NCBI GenBank assembly: GCA_002778195.1
Contig: PCDI01000005.1
Location: 20,987-83,892, forward strand
DNA length: 62,906 nucleotides
DNA from: Raffaelea ambrosiae
Taxonomy: Eukaryota > Ascomycota > Sordariomycetes > Ophiostomatales > Ophiostomataceae
Reading direction: 5' to 3'
The stretch's first letter is position 1, and each line of letters begins with the position of its first letter. A program made the translations under genes and the position numbers. Of this stretch, positions 20,938-34,040 are shown in pieces. Under the pieces are notes generated by a model that had not been told where the DNA came from, did no database searches, and saw nothing but the letters and a program-made list of their open reading frames with translations.

Positions 20938-23900
20938 CTAACGTCTGGAAACAAGCCCCTGTCCTGCACCCATAGTCAGCTCCCATGACGTGACAAAGTG
21001 GCTGAAACCGCCCTCCCGCTTGGTTTTGCCAAACCAGTCCAGCACCGGGAAGCTGGGTAGCAGACGGGCCGCACTCTCGCGGCCAAGGCGGTTTTCGAGA
21101 TCCTCGATGGGAATGCGCACCGTGGCTCGGTGGTGGAGCACGTGGATAGAGGTGTCTCTGCCACTCCCACCACCACTCGTAGAATTGCGGACGGCCTGGT
21201 GGATGGCGGAGACGAGGGAAGCGACGGGTGTGACGTGGATGAACCCCCTGACGCCATCGGATGTGGGCCTGAGGCCCAGCCGGTGAGCGATGGCAACGAG
21301 CTCGTCAATCACCACCTTCGCAGAGGTATTTGTAATTATTTCTGCGCCCGCTTCGCACCCCGCCACCGGCTCTGGGCGGTGAATGTATATAGGCGTCTCA
21401 GTCGCTGCTGCAAAGCGACGCAAGAACGTCTCAGCAGCCCATTTACTGGCAAGGTAACCGTCGCTGCCATCAGTCGGAGGCGTGCGAATTAAAGTGCGGG
21501 TGATGTCGTCGCCATCGCCGTCGCCGTACGCCACTACGGCCCCGGATGACAGGACGTGCATAGGAACAGCACGAGGTGAGGCAGCGTGGGCCAGCCGGGC
21601 CATCTCACGGACTGCGATGTAGTTATCCGCCCGTACCACGTCGTATCGATCCCAGAGGGAGCGGTTGGCCGCGCAGTGGACGATGGCGTCGATCTCCTGG
21701 ATAATTGTGGCGTACTTGTCCTCGGTGAGGCCGAGGTTGGCCAGCGACAGATCTGACTGAATGCTGCAGATCTTGCTTCCACCAGCCTCGTTATCGTTGG
21801 TGTTGTCCTGGTCATCTTTGTCGCGGACGAGACAATAGACACGAGAAATGCTGCTGTCTTGGGCCAGAGCGAGAAGCAGATGCCGTCCAAGGCACCCCCG
21901 GGAGCCCGTCAATAGGATAGTCTTCCCTTCAGTAACCGTATGACTTCCAATGGACGGCTTTTGGGGTTGTTCCGAGATGAAGTCTTCGGGGAGTCGCGTC
22001 TCGACTTCCCAGTCAATGGTATCGCTTGGCTGGCTGGCTTCCACGGCGGCCGCCATCGCCCCCAGAGTCGATGCACCCATGAGGGTGACGAGCTTTGGGG
22101 CGACGGCAAAGGTTTTCCGGAGCAACGACTGCAGTTTCACCAGCAAAAGAGAGTTGCCGCCGACGAGGAAGAAGTCAGAATGCTGGCCCAGCTCGCCGGG
22201 ATCAACAGGCATGACTTGTCGCCAGAGTGCGCTCAGTTTCAGCTCGGTGCCAGTGAGAGTTTCGAAAGCGCAGGAGGATGAACCCGGTTCATATAGGTCG
22301 ACCACACGAGGACGTACGGGCAGCTTTTGAACAGCTCTCCTGTCGACCTTGTCGTGGGCCGTCAGGGGCACATCGTCCAGGGCCACAATCGCGGACGGCC
22401 GCATATACGGCGGCAGAGGCAGATTGTGTCGGATCGCCCGAATGATCCTCTCTCTCGCCGCAGAATCGCGGGGGAACTCCGGCGAGAAGATGACATGGGC
22501 TGCAAGGTATTTTTCTTCCCCGCTGCCTCGAACTGTCACCACGGCCTGAGACAGGGCGCCATCGGCGAACTTGACCAGGACCCGCTCAATTTCGGCTAGC
22601 TCTATCCGGAAACCTCGTAGCTTGACCTGCGTATCGCCCTCGAGACGGCCCTCGCATTGTACCGTGCCATCTCTCAGAAGCCGGCCACAGTCCCCAGTGC
22701 GATACAGCTGGGTCGATGTGTCGAAGAAGGTGTCCGGGATGAACTTTTGTTGGGTGGCTTCGAAGTCGTGGAGATAGCCAGAGCCCACGCAAGGCCCGCC
22801 GATGACAATTTCTCCCAACACCCCCAAGGGAACGGGTTGCAGATTTTCGTCCACAACGACACAGGCATAGCCGGGCAACAGGCGACCAGCTGGTATCGGA
22901 TCCGGCAATAGACTGTAGTCGAGCTCGATCTTGGCCATCCAAATTGTCGTCTCGGAGGGCCCATAGCCGCTGAAGACACGAAGTTGCGGGAGCTGCAGGG
23001 ACTGCAACTCCAGAGCGAGGCTGCGACTCATAGCCTCGCCACCCGAGAAGGCGTACTGCCACGAATCGCATCGACGCAGGGTGTCTGGGGCATAGCGCAG
23101 CCACAAGTCGAACTCGGCGGGCGTGCAAGATGCATACGTTACCTTTTCGCGAACCATGGTCTCGCTGATAGCTTTGGGGTCGCCCCGGCTGCGGGCCGGA
23201 ATCACAACTAGGCATCCTCCGTTGGCCAACGCGTTAAAGATCTGGTCGATGGACAAGTCGAAGCTGTAGGGGGCTTGGTGAAGCACTGTGAAGTTCGGCG
23301 CCGTCTCATACCCGTAGAGTTGGCTTTCTACCTCGGCGTGGACTACGATGTTCTCATTTCGCAGGACAATGCACTTTGGCACTCCCGTCGAGCCACTGGT
23401 GAAGAGGATGACGGCAGGAGCATCGCGCCCGGAAAGGTTTGGCGAGCGAGGCGGTAATGCCGATGATGATGCCGATATCTCGAGGTCCAAATTAAGAATC
23501 TTGGTCGTGTTCTTGTGAACACCAATGGCCGACAGCATGTCTATCGTCGTATGGTTGGTGAGAATCATCACCGGGCGGACAGCCTCAACAATGGCGGCCA
23601 GACGGGGCGTCGTGTTTCGCAAGTCGAGCGGGACGTAGACCCGACCCGTCCGCATGATGGCCAGCATCGAGCAAATCCAATTAGATGAGGGTTCCTGGAA
23701 AACGCCAATGATGGCCCCCTTGGGGGTTCCAGAAGACAAGAGGGCATTGGCGAGGTCATCGACACGCGCACCCAGCTGTTTGTAAGTCAAAATAGTTCCG
23801 TCTCCGTCTTTCAGGGCGACTCGATCACCGTGTTCTGCAATCATTTCGTCGATGCGGTGGGTAATGGTCGACGGCCATTCGGTCTTCAAACGAGTTCCTC

Positions 23901-26900
23901 TGCCTACGGCCAAAGCCGGACCAAGGTCATGGGGAGACCATGCCGGTATATTGCCAACTGCTTCGTCACCGTCGAAAGCCGCAGCGTTCGCAAGGTGCTC
24001 CAGGGCGGCGACGTAGGAGCGGAGCAGAACTTGCGTGTTGTCGTTGGAGTAGAGTGTCCTCTGGAGTCGCAGACTGAGAATGGCCTCGACGCCCGGGGTC
24101 TCCTGGATATCCAAAACAATGTCGTAGCCTGTGCTGGTGTTGCGCCAGGTCTCGTCGCTGAGCTTGCACTCGGCCCAGTTGGCACGGTCGCGGGCAATTT
24201 GCTTGTAGTCGACAAAGACTTGGAAAAGCGGCATATGCTCGCTGGACCGTGGGACATGGAGTTCTCGAAGGAGAATGTCAAAAGGCACGTGCGAGTGTGA
24301 CAGCGCACCGTAAACCTTGTCACGAGTCTCCTGGATGACCGCACTGAACTTAGTGTCGGCCTCGCTTCGGTGGAAATGCAGCGGCAGCAGATTCAAAAAG
24401 AAGCCTGCGCTGTTCATAAACTGCTTGTCTAGGCGGTTGGCATCGGCCATGCCAATAAAGATATCTTGGGTGCTGCTCGGAAGCAGCTTGAACAGGACGG
24501 CCTGCAGGACGCTGAGGTAGACGTGGAACGTGGTCGCCTGATTCATTCGGCCCAAGTTCCGCAACTTGGTGACCACATCGGCTCTAATTTTGACCTTGGC
24601 TTCTTCTTGTCTGTAAGAGATCAGGGCTCTTCTTACCGCCTTGGTCTTGGAGAAGGGAAGAAGCTCCACGGGCTGCAAGTATGCCTCGTTCGAAGCCAGT
24701 GCCTCTTTGTGGAACAGGATGGACTCCGTCAATGCGCCGAGATCATATAGTAGCCTCTGCTGCCGGGCAAAGGAGCGATACTGGGACTCGATGGGGAGTG
24801 GCGGCAGATCATTCGTCATGTACGCCCTTTCAAGGTCCTTCCACAGGATGCTGAAGGTGTAACCATCGGCCAAAATATGATGCATTGAGATAATGAGGAA
24901 ATGCACCTGATCCGACAAGGTCAAAAGAAAAATCTTCGATGTCTTCTTACCAAGATCCCATGGCTCATTCCGCACGGCGGTGAGCACGTCGTGGGCTTCG
25001 GCTTCTGACTTGACACTCTTCTGGGTCAGTTGAAACAGTGGTTTTGTCATAATTTCTTGCCGTGCCTCTCGATTGTCACCATCGCCCGCCCAGAAGAAAC
25101 GGGTGCGAAGGATCTCATGGCGTTTGCCCACTAGGTCCACAGCCTCCTCGAGATCGGGGATTCGAAGGGGCCCCGTCAGCTTGATCATGACAGCCATGTT
25201 GAACGCAGTTTTGTCGCAGAGGTACTCGTCCAAAAACCAAAAGCCCTCCTGACCCAGTGACATGGGGCATGATACGCCGTCACCGAGCACGATGTCCTCC
25301 GGGGACGGGTCATTTGCGAGTGTCCCTTTGGTCGAGTCGGGAAGTGATTCCGTGGGTGATGTGAGAGAATTCTCGTTTGATGCCGGCCTGCCTGGATTTC
25401 TGTTGCCCGTGGTGGACTCGGAAGACGTAGAGCTCCCGGTTGCAGGAATCTCTTTGTCCAAGGTCTCCCGCTTCCCCGGCCCACCCGACTCCTCTGGCGT
25501 CCCCAGAACTTGCTTTGGTGGATTTGACTCCGGGGTTTTCCCCTTGCCACCTTCTTCGAGTTGGGAGAGGTCGACAATGGTCGCGGGCAGCATCCTGGCA
25601 GCCTCGTCTAGGAGATGGCCAATGGAGCTGCCACCTAGGATTTTCAAGACGGGGAAATCCACGGCAAGTTCCTTGACAAACCAGGAACGAACCTCGACAG
25701 CCATCAGTGAGTCGACGCCCTGCTCCACAAAGGTCATCTGCTCGTTGATGGGCTCGTCGGGAGCAATAGCCAGTATTCGATGCAGGCGAGTAAGGAAGGA
25801 TTCTTTGTCCAAGAGCAGACAGGTTAGTACTAAAACATTTTCGCGGTGGGAGGTTTCGGATTAATGGTATTGCACTTGTACTGACTGGTGATGATGAAGA
25901 CCACATCCGCTTTGGTCTTGGCTTCCGCCAGCTGGACTCGCACAGGCTTCGCAGACGACGACTTGTCCGCGGACTGCCGCTCTTCCTGACGGTCTAGGAT
26001 GAAGTGGCTCACCTTGGGGTCCTTGAAGTGGTTCTCAGACGACTGCTCGCCCAGGAATAGCGGAGCGATGCCCGTGACCAGCTCGCCAGAACCCAGGTGC
26101 TCGGGCTTGCCCAGGAGTATGGCCTCGGCAAAGGCGTAGTGGAGGTCTCGCTCGGCCATGGTGCGATAGCCCATATTGAGAAAGGTGTGCTCGTCCACGA
26201 CAGTATCGCGCTCAACGTAGCCGATTCCGATTATGGAGCTGATGTCAATTGATGAAGCAGCGGCGCCGCGTTTTTTGCGCTGTGCCGCGAGCGAGCACAT
26301 AAACTGATTTCCGGCGACGTAGTTGCTCTGACCGCGGTTCCCGAGAAACGAAGCCGTCGACGAGAAGAAAATGAAGAAGTCGAGCGGTGTGTCACGGAAC
26401 AGCTCGTCCAGCACGAGCGAGCCCAGGACCTTGGGGTTGGTGACCTGGACAAAATCGTCGTAGGGCATCTTCTCAAAGAGGCTGTCCCGCAGCACCATGG
26501 CCCCGTTGACCACACCGGCAACTGGAGGCATCGTCTGGGTGATTGTGTCGTAACACTGGCGCGCCGATACACGGCTGGTGACGTCCATGACAAGAATCTG
26601 AACCTGAGCCCCAAGTTGTTCCATGAGCTGGTTGAATTTGGAGTTGATCTTGGGGCGGCGACTGGTGAGGACCACATGCCGGGCCCCGTGCTCCACCATC
26701 CACTTGCAGAGAGATTGACCCAGTTCACCTGATAATCCGGCCAGGAGATACGTCCTGTCGGCGCGGAAGATGGTTCCATCGTCGATGGGACGGACCACGG
26801 CATGCACAGACCGGCTTGTGCAATCCACAATGATGAGTCGACCATTTCCAGTGGTTGTTTGGGGCGACGTCAAAGAGATGTCGTGCAGTGGCACTGTAGG

Positions 26901-29900
26901 CAGGGTGTGGACCGTGGTTTTGTCTACCGCCGTCCAAGCAATCTTCAGCAAGCTGGTGATCTCGTCAACGTACGTACAAGTGCCCAAATGAACGTTTGCC
27001 TGGCCTAGAGCCCAAGAGTCGATGGCCCGAGATCCTGGCGGCAGGCACCGAGAAATGGCCGACGTCGTATCTACATTGTCGGAGAGGTCTAGGAACGTGG
27101 TGGCTACCGAAGGTAGCAGTCGCTTAATGACTCGCTCTGGGAAGGCCTTGTGTAAATACGTCCAACTGCTGCTGCTGTGTTCCTTCTGGGATGTTATCAA
27201 GTGGACAACGATCGACTTTGTACGGGCAAGGTCTTGCAAAAAAACTGCAACGGACGGGTGTGGCTCATGGACGACGAGCGTATCTCCACTGGTGGCGAGT
27301 TGGACGATCACATGAGCTGCCAAGTAAGACGAAACAGACGACAGTGCCGCCATGGAATCTCTGCTGTCCAGCACAATGGTCCAATCCAAAGGGACCGTTG
27401 CTGGCGATTCTGAAGTGGGAGAGACAGCGAGCACAGTCTCTTGAGAGGCTATGTCGATTCCTGCTACCAGTCGTAAGTGACACTGCGGTACCAGATTGAG
27501 CGTCGCTAACAAAAATTGAGTGACGCGAACTGTCCTGGTTTTCACAGACGGGAAAGGGGCTGGGCGGAGGCCAGGGCTCTGTAAGGGTGAAGGCCGCTGG
27601 ACCTCGAGTTTCGAGTCTTCCTCTGTGGAAAACTTGACGTGGGTGTTCTGCGGATCGATCTCTTCCTGGACGATCCGACGCGTGGTGTTGTACCTCTTAT
27701 TGGCCTCTTCATAGGGATAGAGTCTCGGAATGAGCGCCTCGCCGTTCTCAACGTACACTTCGGGCTCTAGAGACCACAGCATCTCTTCCGGCTGGAGCTC
27801 GACAGACCACTTGGCCAGCATTTTCAGCCGTAGGAGATACTCTGCAGCCAGTAAGGGGGTGGCATCATTGGCTCGATCCACATCCAACAGCTGAAGAGTA
27901 ATGTTTGGGTGCTCGGCGCGAACACATCGGCCCACACCGTTGGTCATCTGGGAATGTGGGTTTTCGGCTCGGGCACCCGAGGTGAGCCAAAGAATGGTCC
28001 CGCCTTGCGACCAGATCTTCTTCAGTGCATCAAATTTTTGCGGGGAATTGACGGCAAAAATGGGCTCGTCCAGTTCCGTGACAGAAAGTAATGTAATTCC
28101 CGCGTTGAGACTGCACACGTCGAGTTCCTCGATGGCCGGAACCCGAGTCACCGTCGAGAAGGCTCCTTGTACTAGTTTTGCCACTTGGTCCACCAGTCTT
28201 GACACCTTGAGAGTCTTGCCTCCGAGAATCACCAGCCGGGCTGCTAATTCTGGCGTAGCGGCTTGGTAGTCGGCTAGGTGGGACAGCGGCGAGCGGAGGA
28301 TGTCGATGCGCTCGTCAACCGCCTGCGCGCAGAAGACGTGCGAATTGACGAGGTCGTGAATATGCGGCGTCCACGTCTCAATGCCGCCAAAGCCAGAGGC
28401 GGCCAGCAGGGTGTCCCACTGGGGCAGGGAGAGCGCGGGGCCCCATGTTCGGCCCGAGTCGACACCGAGCCACCAGCCCGGCAGGCTGCCCATGACTAGT
28501 CCTGCTCGAAGGAGGTTGTTGGCCACGATTTCTAGAATCACTACGTAGCCTCCGGGCTTCAGGAGGCTGCGCACATTTTTCATCATGGCGTGCATGTCAG
28601 CGGAGGCGTGAAGGACGTTGGAGCAAATAACCATGTCGTAGGTACCCTGGTCGAATCCTTGGGACTGGGGACTCTGGTCCATGTCAAACTTCTTGAAAAG
28701 GACACGGTCTCCGTAGTCTTTGAAACGATACTCCGCTTTACTGAAGAAGCCGCTCGAGATGTCGGTGCAAGTGTATCGCGAAAAAGCACTGCCGAGCGTC
28801 GCTAGGATTCGCTTCGTGGCACCTCCGGTTCCGGCGCCTAACCTTTTGTCAATGTATTGTCCCCAGGACTCTGGCTGTCTTATATGTACGACTTCAGCAA
28901 ACGCACCAACTTCAAATATGTTCATGAGAGGGTAGCGGTGTGCAATTTGAGCCACCATGTCGGCAATATATGCATTCATCTGGTCGAGGCTCGAGCCTTC
29001 CTCAAAAACCTTTTCCATCATCGAATCTTTGGCAATGTGTTGAAGAATACTTGTTCCGGATCGAATCGAAGCGGGCAGATTCTCACCCACAGACTGAAGA
29101 AGACGCACGCCAATGTCGTAGTCGCGTCTATGGGGCAGGTGGTCAGTCCTATCTCATGCCCAGATCGATAGTCGTTAGTGTCATTATCACTCACGCATTG
29201 ATGAGCTCGACGATGTACTCGTGTGTGTCGTCCTTGGCACTGGCAGGAATATGAGCATGCTCGCCTCGCAGAATGGAGGGCATCATGTGGGCACCATAGT
29301 TGTAGAGGTGCCGGTAATGCGGAAGAGACTGAGCAAGGTCGAGCTCAGTGATCGTCCCGAGTAGCGTTCGAAAGTAGTAGAATGCAATGCGCTCTGACAG
29401 TGCATACATGTCAAAGTCCTCCCGGGTGAATCGGGCCGCGGATCCTGACTTTTCGCCGTCTGGGCTGGAGAGCTTGTAGTCGATCTTTGAAAACAGAACC
29501 ACGTCATTAGATGGGGTAGCCGGGTTCAGAGACACCACTTTGACGTCTTCCAACTGCAAAAACACCCGGCTCGGGTTACCGGCAAACAAATGGATGTCAG
29601 AGAGTAGGTGAGCGTTCTTGTCCTGCCGAGAGACCGTGAGGAACCTGAGGTCCGTCTGCTTGCCAATACCGTCCACGGTAAAATATGGATTGATAATGAT
29701 GGAACGAATAGCCGTGGGAAGGTAGAGAGTCCCCATTCTCTCGTCGCCAGGGCAGCTGAAGGCGGCAAAACAGGTTTGCAGCGCTGTGTCCAGCATGCCC
29801 GGGTGGACAAGGAGACGATCTTCCCATGCGGACCCTGACTGATCCTTGATGGAACCTACGGCGTAGTCCGCTTTGCGTCGGATCTCTTGGACGCCGCGGA

Positions 29901-32900
29901 ACGGACACTCATAGTTGTATCCAAGGCCAGCAAGGAATTTATAGAACCGATCGGGCGATACCTCGCTGAGGTTCAGGTCGTCCATGTCGATGCCGGGCAG
30001 CGCAAGGGGATCCGGGGTGGCCAGAGTCACCTCAACTGTACCAACTGCATTGGAGACCAAGATGGACTCGTCCCCGTGAACGCTACCCGAGTTGCAGGAG
30101 AACTCTGCTATGATGTGCGAGTCGGCGTGGCGCACGATTCTGAGGTCCACGAGAGTCTCAATCTTGCTGTTGTCCTCGTTGAAGACCAGCGCGCGGTGGA
30201 ACAAAAAATTCCGGACAGCAATGAGACCGAGACTGGAATTTCTGGCCGTCTTGGCATACGCATGGATCGCCTCAATGGCCATGGCAACATACCCCGTAGC
30301 GGGAAGGACAATCTGATGCTCTATTTGGTGGCCTAGTAGCCAGGGAATCTCTGTCGGCGTGAGCACATTGCGCCACTGGATCACGTTGGGCGTTTCACGA
30401 TCGTAGCAACGCCGACCTAACAGTGGATGAGGGGGGGGCTGGGGATTCCGATAGACGCCCGACGACCGGGAGAGTGACATAAATCTGCGAGAGTGGTCGA
30501 AGGGATACTTGGGCAGATCTGCCAAGAAATGTCGAGGGGTCGAGTCTTGAGAGACCCTCCGCTGGAAGTTTTCAAAATCGACGGAGCCAGGTCCCAGGCA
30601 TGTCCAGATGAAGCCTAGAGCGCTGGAGAACGCCTGAACATCGTCTTTTGTTCGCCCTAGGAGTCCTGTGTAGGGAGGCCGATCCTTCGTAATGTTCTCG
30701 ATGGTGTCCAGACACGGCGTCTTGAGGACCGGGTGAGGGCCGACTTCGATGATGAGGTCGAACGGGCCGCTTCCTGACCAAGCATGTTCCGCAGCTGGTG
30801 AGAACAGCACGGGGTTGGTCATGTTGTCGACCCAGTACTGAGGCCCCAGTTGACTACTACTGGTGATGACTTCTCCGTTGCGAACGCTAGAGTACCAACG
30901 AACACCCGTAGGGCTAGTCTTCTTGAAGACGTGCTTCTTGAGAGCCCGTAAGTAGGGCTCACTGCAGGCAAGCACATGGGCCGAATGATAGGCCGTGTCC
31001 ACCCTCAGCTGACGTGCAAACTTGCCTTCATCCTGGAATATTTCGATGGCTTGAAGGACTGCATCTTCGTCGCCGGATAGAGTGATGCTGGACGACGAGT
31101 TTCTGGCAGCTACCTGAATCCTGCCCTCGAACTCCTCGAGCTCGCAGAACTCCGTGGCGTCCTCGAAGGTGGTTCCTACGGCCATCACTGCGGTAGTGGG
31201 TCAGTGTTTGCAGCAAGTTGTAGGCCATATGTAAAAATTATGTCTATTTAATTTACGTTGGTACTCACTGGATCCCTTGGCGCCATTGGACGACCTTGCG
31301 AGGTTGGCATAAAGTCCTCGGTAATACGCCACTTTCATGGCATCGCCAGCTGAGACCAGGCCGGCGGCATACGCTGCCCCGATTTCACCTAGCTCGGGGT
31401 CAATCAGGGGGAATCGAACGGAGAAGAAAAATGCTCAAGAGACAAACCAGATGAATGGCCAATGACGGCTTCCAGCTTGACACCCGCAAACCTGAGAAGG
31501 TCGACCAGCACAATCTGAACGGCGGTGCACAGTGGCTGCGAGACGGCCGCCTCGGCCATCCGCGACGCTTCCGGGCCAGCCAGGGTCATTTCTTGCAGTG
31601 TCCACGAGGGTGCGTCAACATCTGGAAGCTCAGCCAGGACACTGTCAAGCTCAGACAGGCGATAGGCCACATAAGGGGAAGCCTCGAGTAGCCTGGCTCC
31701 CATGCGTGCCCATTGGGAGCCCTGTCCAGTGAAAACGCCCAGAATCTTGGGAGACGCCCTGGACAGTTGTCTGGATCCAATCGTGCTGTCTTGTGCATTA
31801 CCTAAAATGGACCCTATCTGCGTGACCATGTCGGCCTTGGTAGAAGCAGCCACGGCCACACGATATGACAGGGTCGACGTCCGTGTCTGTAGACTGTAGG
31901 CCAAGTTATGTAGGCTGTGTTCGTCGCTGGCTTGGATGTATTCGGAGTACAGTGTAAGAAGTGATCGCAGTGACGCCTCGGACGCTGCCGAGAATGTAAG
32001 CGGACAGAACAGTGTTGTGTGTGTGGCATCAGGCTGGTCTTTCTCCAAGACCAGCTTTGTCTTCGGTTCGTATGCTTCAAGGATGGCATGGGCGTTGGTA
32101 CCGCCAAACCCTATCACCATTAGTTAACCTTGGTGAAATGAAAAAAAAAATAATAGTAATAGAAATAGAAATAGAAATAGAAATAGAAATAGAAATAGAA
32201 TGTAGACGGATACACACCAAAACTGTTGATGCTTGCGCGGCGGGGTTGTCCTGGATTGGTCTCAGGCCATGGGACGGTCGTTGTGGGCACCTCAAGATAG
32301 TGGTAAAAAGGCTCTACCTTCGGATTCAGTTCGTGGAAGTGCAGGTTTGGTGGAATAGTAGCATTCTGGAGGGCTAGGGACGTGCCTATCAGGCTGGCCA
32401 GACCGGCAGTGCCTTCTGTGTGTCCGATAATAGTTTTGATCGAGCCCACGTAGAGCTTGTCCTCGAGGTGTCTGTTTTTGTAGAACGCCACCGAAATGGC
32501 CTGGGCCTCCTGGGGGTCACCAGCTGCGGTTCCAGTGCCGTGCGCATGGAAGAACTGAGGACGATCGTCGAGCTTGTCGAGATTCAGGCCGGCTCGACGA
32601 TACGTGTCGCGGATGAGCGCAGCCTGGGCTGTCCCACTGGGCATTGTAAGACCGAGTGTTTTTCCGTCTTGGTTCACGCCAGTCCCGCGAATGAGACATT
32701 CAATGTGGTCATTATCTCGAAGAGCAGCGCTGAGTGGTTTCAAGATCACTGACGCAATACCCTCTCCGCGGGCGTATCCGTCGACGTCCTTATCCCACAT
32801 ACGCGATCTTCCATTAGGCGAAAGCATGGAAAGTTTGCTCTCTGAGACATACATGGCTGGTGTAGGCACAGTGTTAGTGCTAGTCATAACGGCCGATGAC

Positions 32901-33576
32901 TGAAGATAAAGGCCATCAACAGCACGGGTGAGCGTAGCTTACCGGGACTCAAAATTAGGTTGGCTCCAGCAGCAATAGCCACTTCAGACTCCCCGCTACG
33001 CAGCGTCTGGATTGCTTGGTGAACAGCAACAAGACTGGACGAGCACGCCGTATCAATGGTCATGCAGGGACCATGCCAGTCAAAGAAGTATGAAATTCGG
33101 TTAGACATAATGCTCCGGGCTGCGCCGGTAGCCCCATACTGGGGATACGTCTCAATGTCCCGCCCAATCATACCGTCCCAGTCGCCACACATTACGCCGA
33201 CAAAGACAGACGTAGGAGATCCACGGAGCCCCTCGATGGTCTGGCCAGCCGCACAGAGGGACTCGTATACTGTTTCCATAAGCAGTCGTTGCTGAGGATC
33301 CATGGCCTCGGCTTCGCCCGCCTGAATATTGAAGAAGCCATTGTCGAACACAGCCGCGTCCTGATCAAGAAAGTATGAATGACGGACGTTGGACGTGCCG
33401 TGGTGTTTTCCCTCTGGATGATAATAGGCATCGGCGTCGAAGCGATCAGGAGGAACATTGCGCACGAGATCTCGAGGGTTCCTCAGGAGCTCCCAGAGCT
33501 TTGACGGGGTATCCGAGCCCCCCGGGAAGCGACAAGCACTGCCAATCAATGCAATGGGTTCATATTGAGTAGCCAT
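20938..33576 (-). CDS. Highly reducing PKS-NRPS hybrid synthetase with terminal reductase-like domain
   Basis: Eight exons (33576-32943, 32856-32218, 32110-31448, 31388-31269, 31187-29195, 29127-28907, 28837-25886, 25802-20938) give 4,028 residues. Order: KS (about 1-430; Cys178 in DTACSSS, HGTGTAAGD, IIGHTEG); AT (GHSSGE near 643); DH (His972 in WLLGHQIEH, Asp1152 in HPGMLDTALQ); C-methyltransferase (EVGAGTGGATK near 1423); an inactive ER/structural region without a nucleotide loop; KR (about 2100-2330; FFSSTASFLGNRGQSNYVAG); ACP (Ser2439 in GVDSLMA); C (about 2585-3030; HHILADG at 2715); A (about 3060-3500; LFTSGSTGVPK, YGPSETT, LYRTGD, KVDRR); T (Ser3625 in LVGGNSLL); and R (TGSRGCLG at 3706, Tyr3857 and Lys3861 in GYLASK). 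It makes an aminoacylated, methylated, reduced polyketide and releases it by reduction or cyclisation. The ER loss fits the divergent trans-ER gene next door. Intron 6 (28906-28838, 69 bp) has no stop and would falsely split the SAM loop. A TATA-like TATATA lies about 75 bp upstream. The product is unknown. Confidence 0.95.
28838..28906 (-). other. Frame-preserving 69-bp intron inside the methyltransferase SAM motif
   Basis: Read without splicing, the frame continues through 23 extra residues between EVG and AGTGGATK. Splicing at GTGCGT ... TTAG restores EVGAGTGGATK, the canonical SAM-binding loop. The intron is a multiple of three and lacks stops, so gene predictors can miss it. Confidence 0.85.
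32158..32200. repeat. (GAAATA)n microsatellite in PKS-NRPS intron 2
   Basis: About seven tandem hexamers lie in the 107-bp intron (32217-32111) that interrupts the SINSFG-FGGTNAH motif at the KS end. The array is likely to vary in length. Confidence 0.85.
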
Positions 33577-33843
33577 ATTGCAGTTATTGTTGAATAAGCT
33601 AACGAGTAACTTCTTCAAAACCCCGTCCCGCCGAAGTCCGCATGCTATATATGCAACAATAATAACAACCAACGGGTCACAAATCACAGTAAGGCACTAT
33701 TCGGACATTTTATCGCTCTTTACTCGGAGTCCATTGAATGGTTGGGATGGAATACAAAATCTCGACCCTCCTAGCCTGACCTAGTGAAGCGTATATGCAG
33801 GCAAACGGACTCATACACGCTGGCCTTCTCATTTGCTCAGTTT

Positions 33844-33856
33844 CTCGAATTGCGAG
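33844..33856. promoter_or_regulatory. AflR-type palindromic site 1 (CTCGAATTGCGAG)
   Basis: An exact match to TCG-N5-CGA, the core bound by AflR, extended by one matching base pair on each side. It lies 268 bp from the PKS-NRPS start and 359 bp from the enoyl reductase start. Binding by the regulator at 19054 is inference. Confidence 0.6.
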
Positions 33857-34027
33857 GTTCAGCATACTACAAATTCTGGTGTGTTTCTCTTCTAATACGC
33901 ATGACTGGACCTACAAGCGCCCCACAGACCTCCTGACTTCGTGTAGGCTTTAGTAAACACACCCCGAGCCTTGGACATCGCCGACTGATTTTCTACCTGC
34001 GGCATTATTTACCGGAGATTGTCGGAC

Positions 34028-34040
34028 CTCGCATGCCGAG
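34028..34040. promoter_or_regulatory. AflR-type palindromic site 2 (CTCGCATGCCGAG)
   Basis: A second exact TCG-N5-CGA core with the same C...G extension and a further C/G pair outside (34027-34041). It lies 175 bp upstream of the enoyl reductase start and 184 bp from site 1. Confidence 0.6.
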
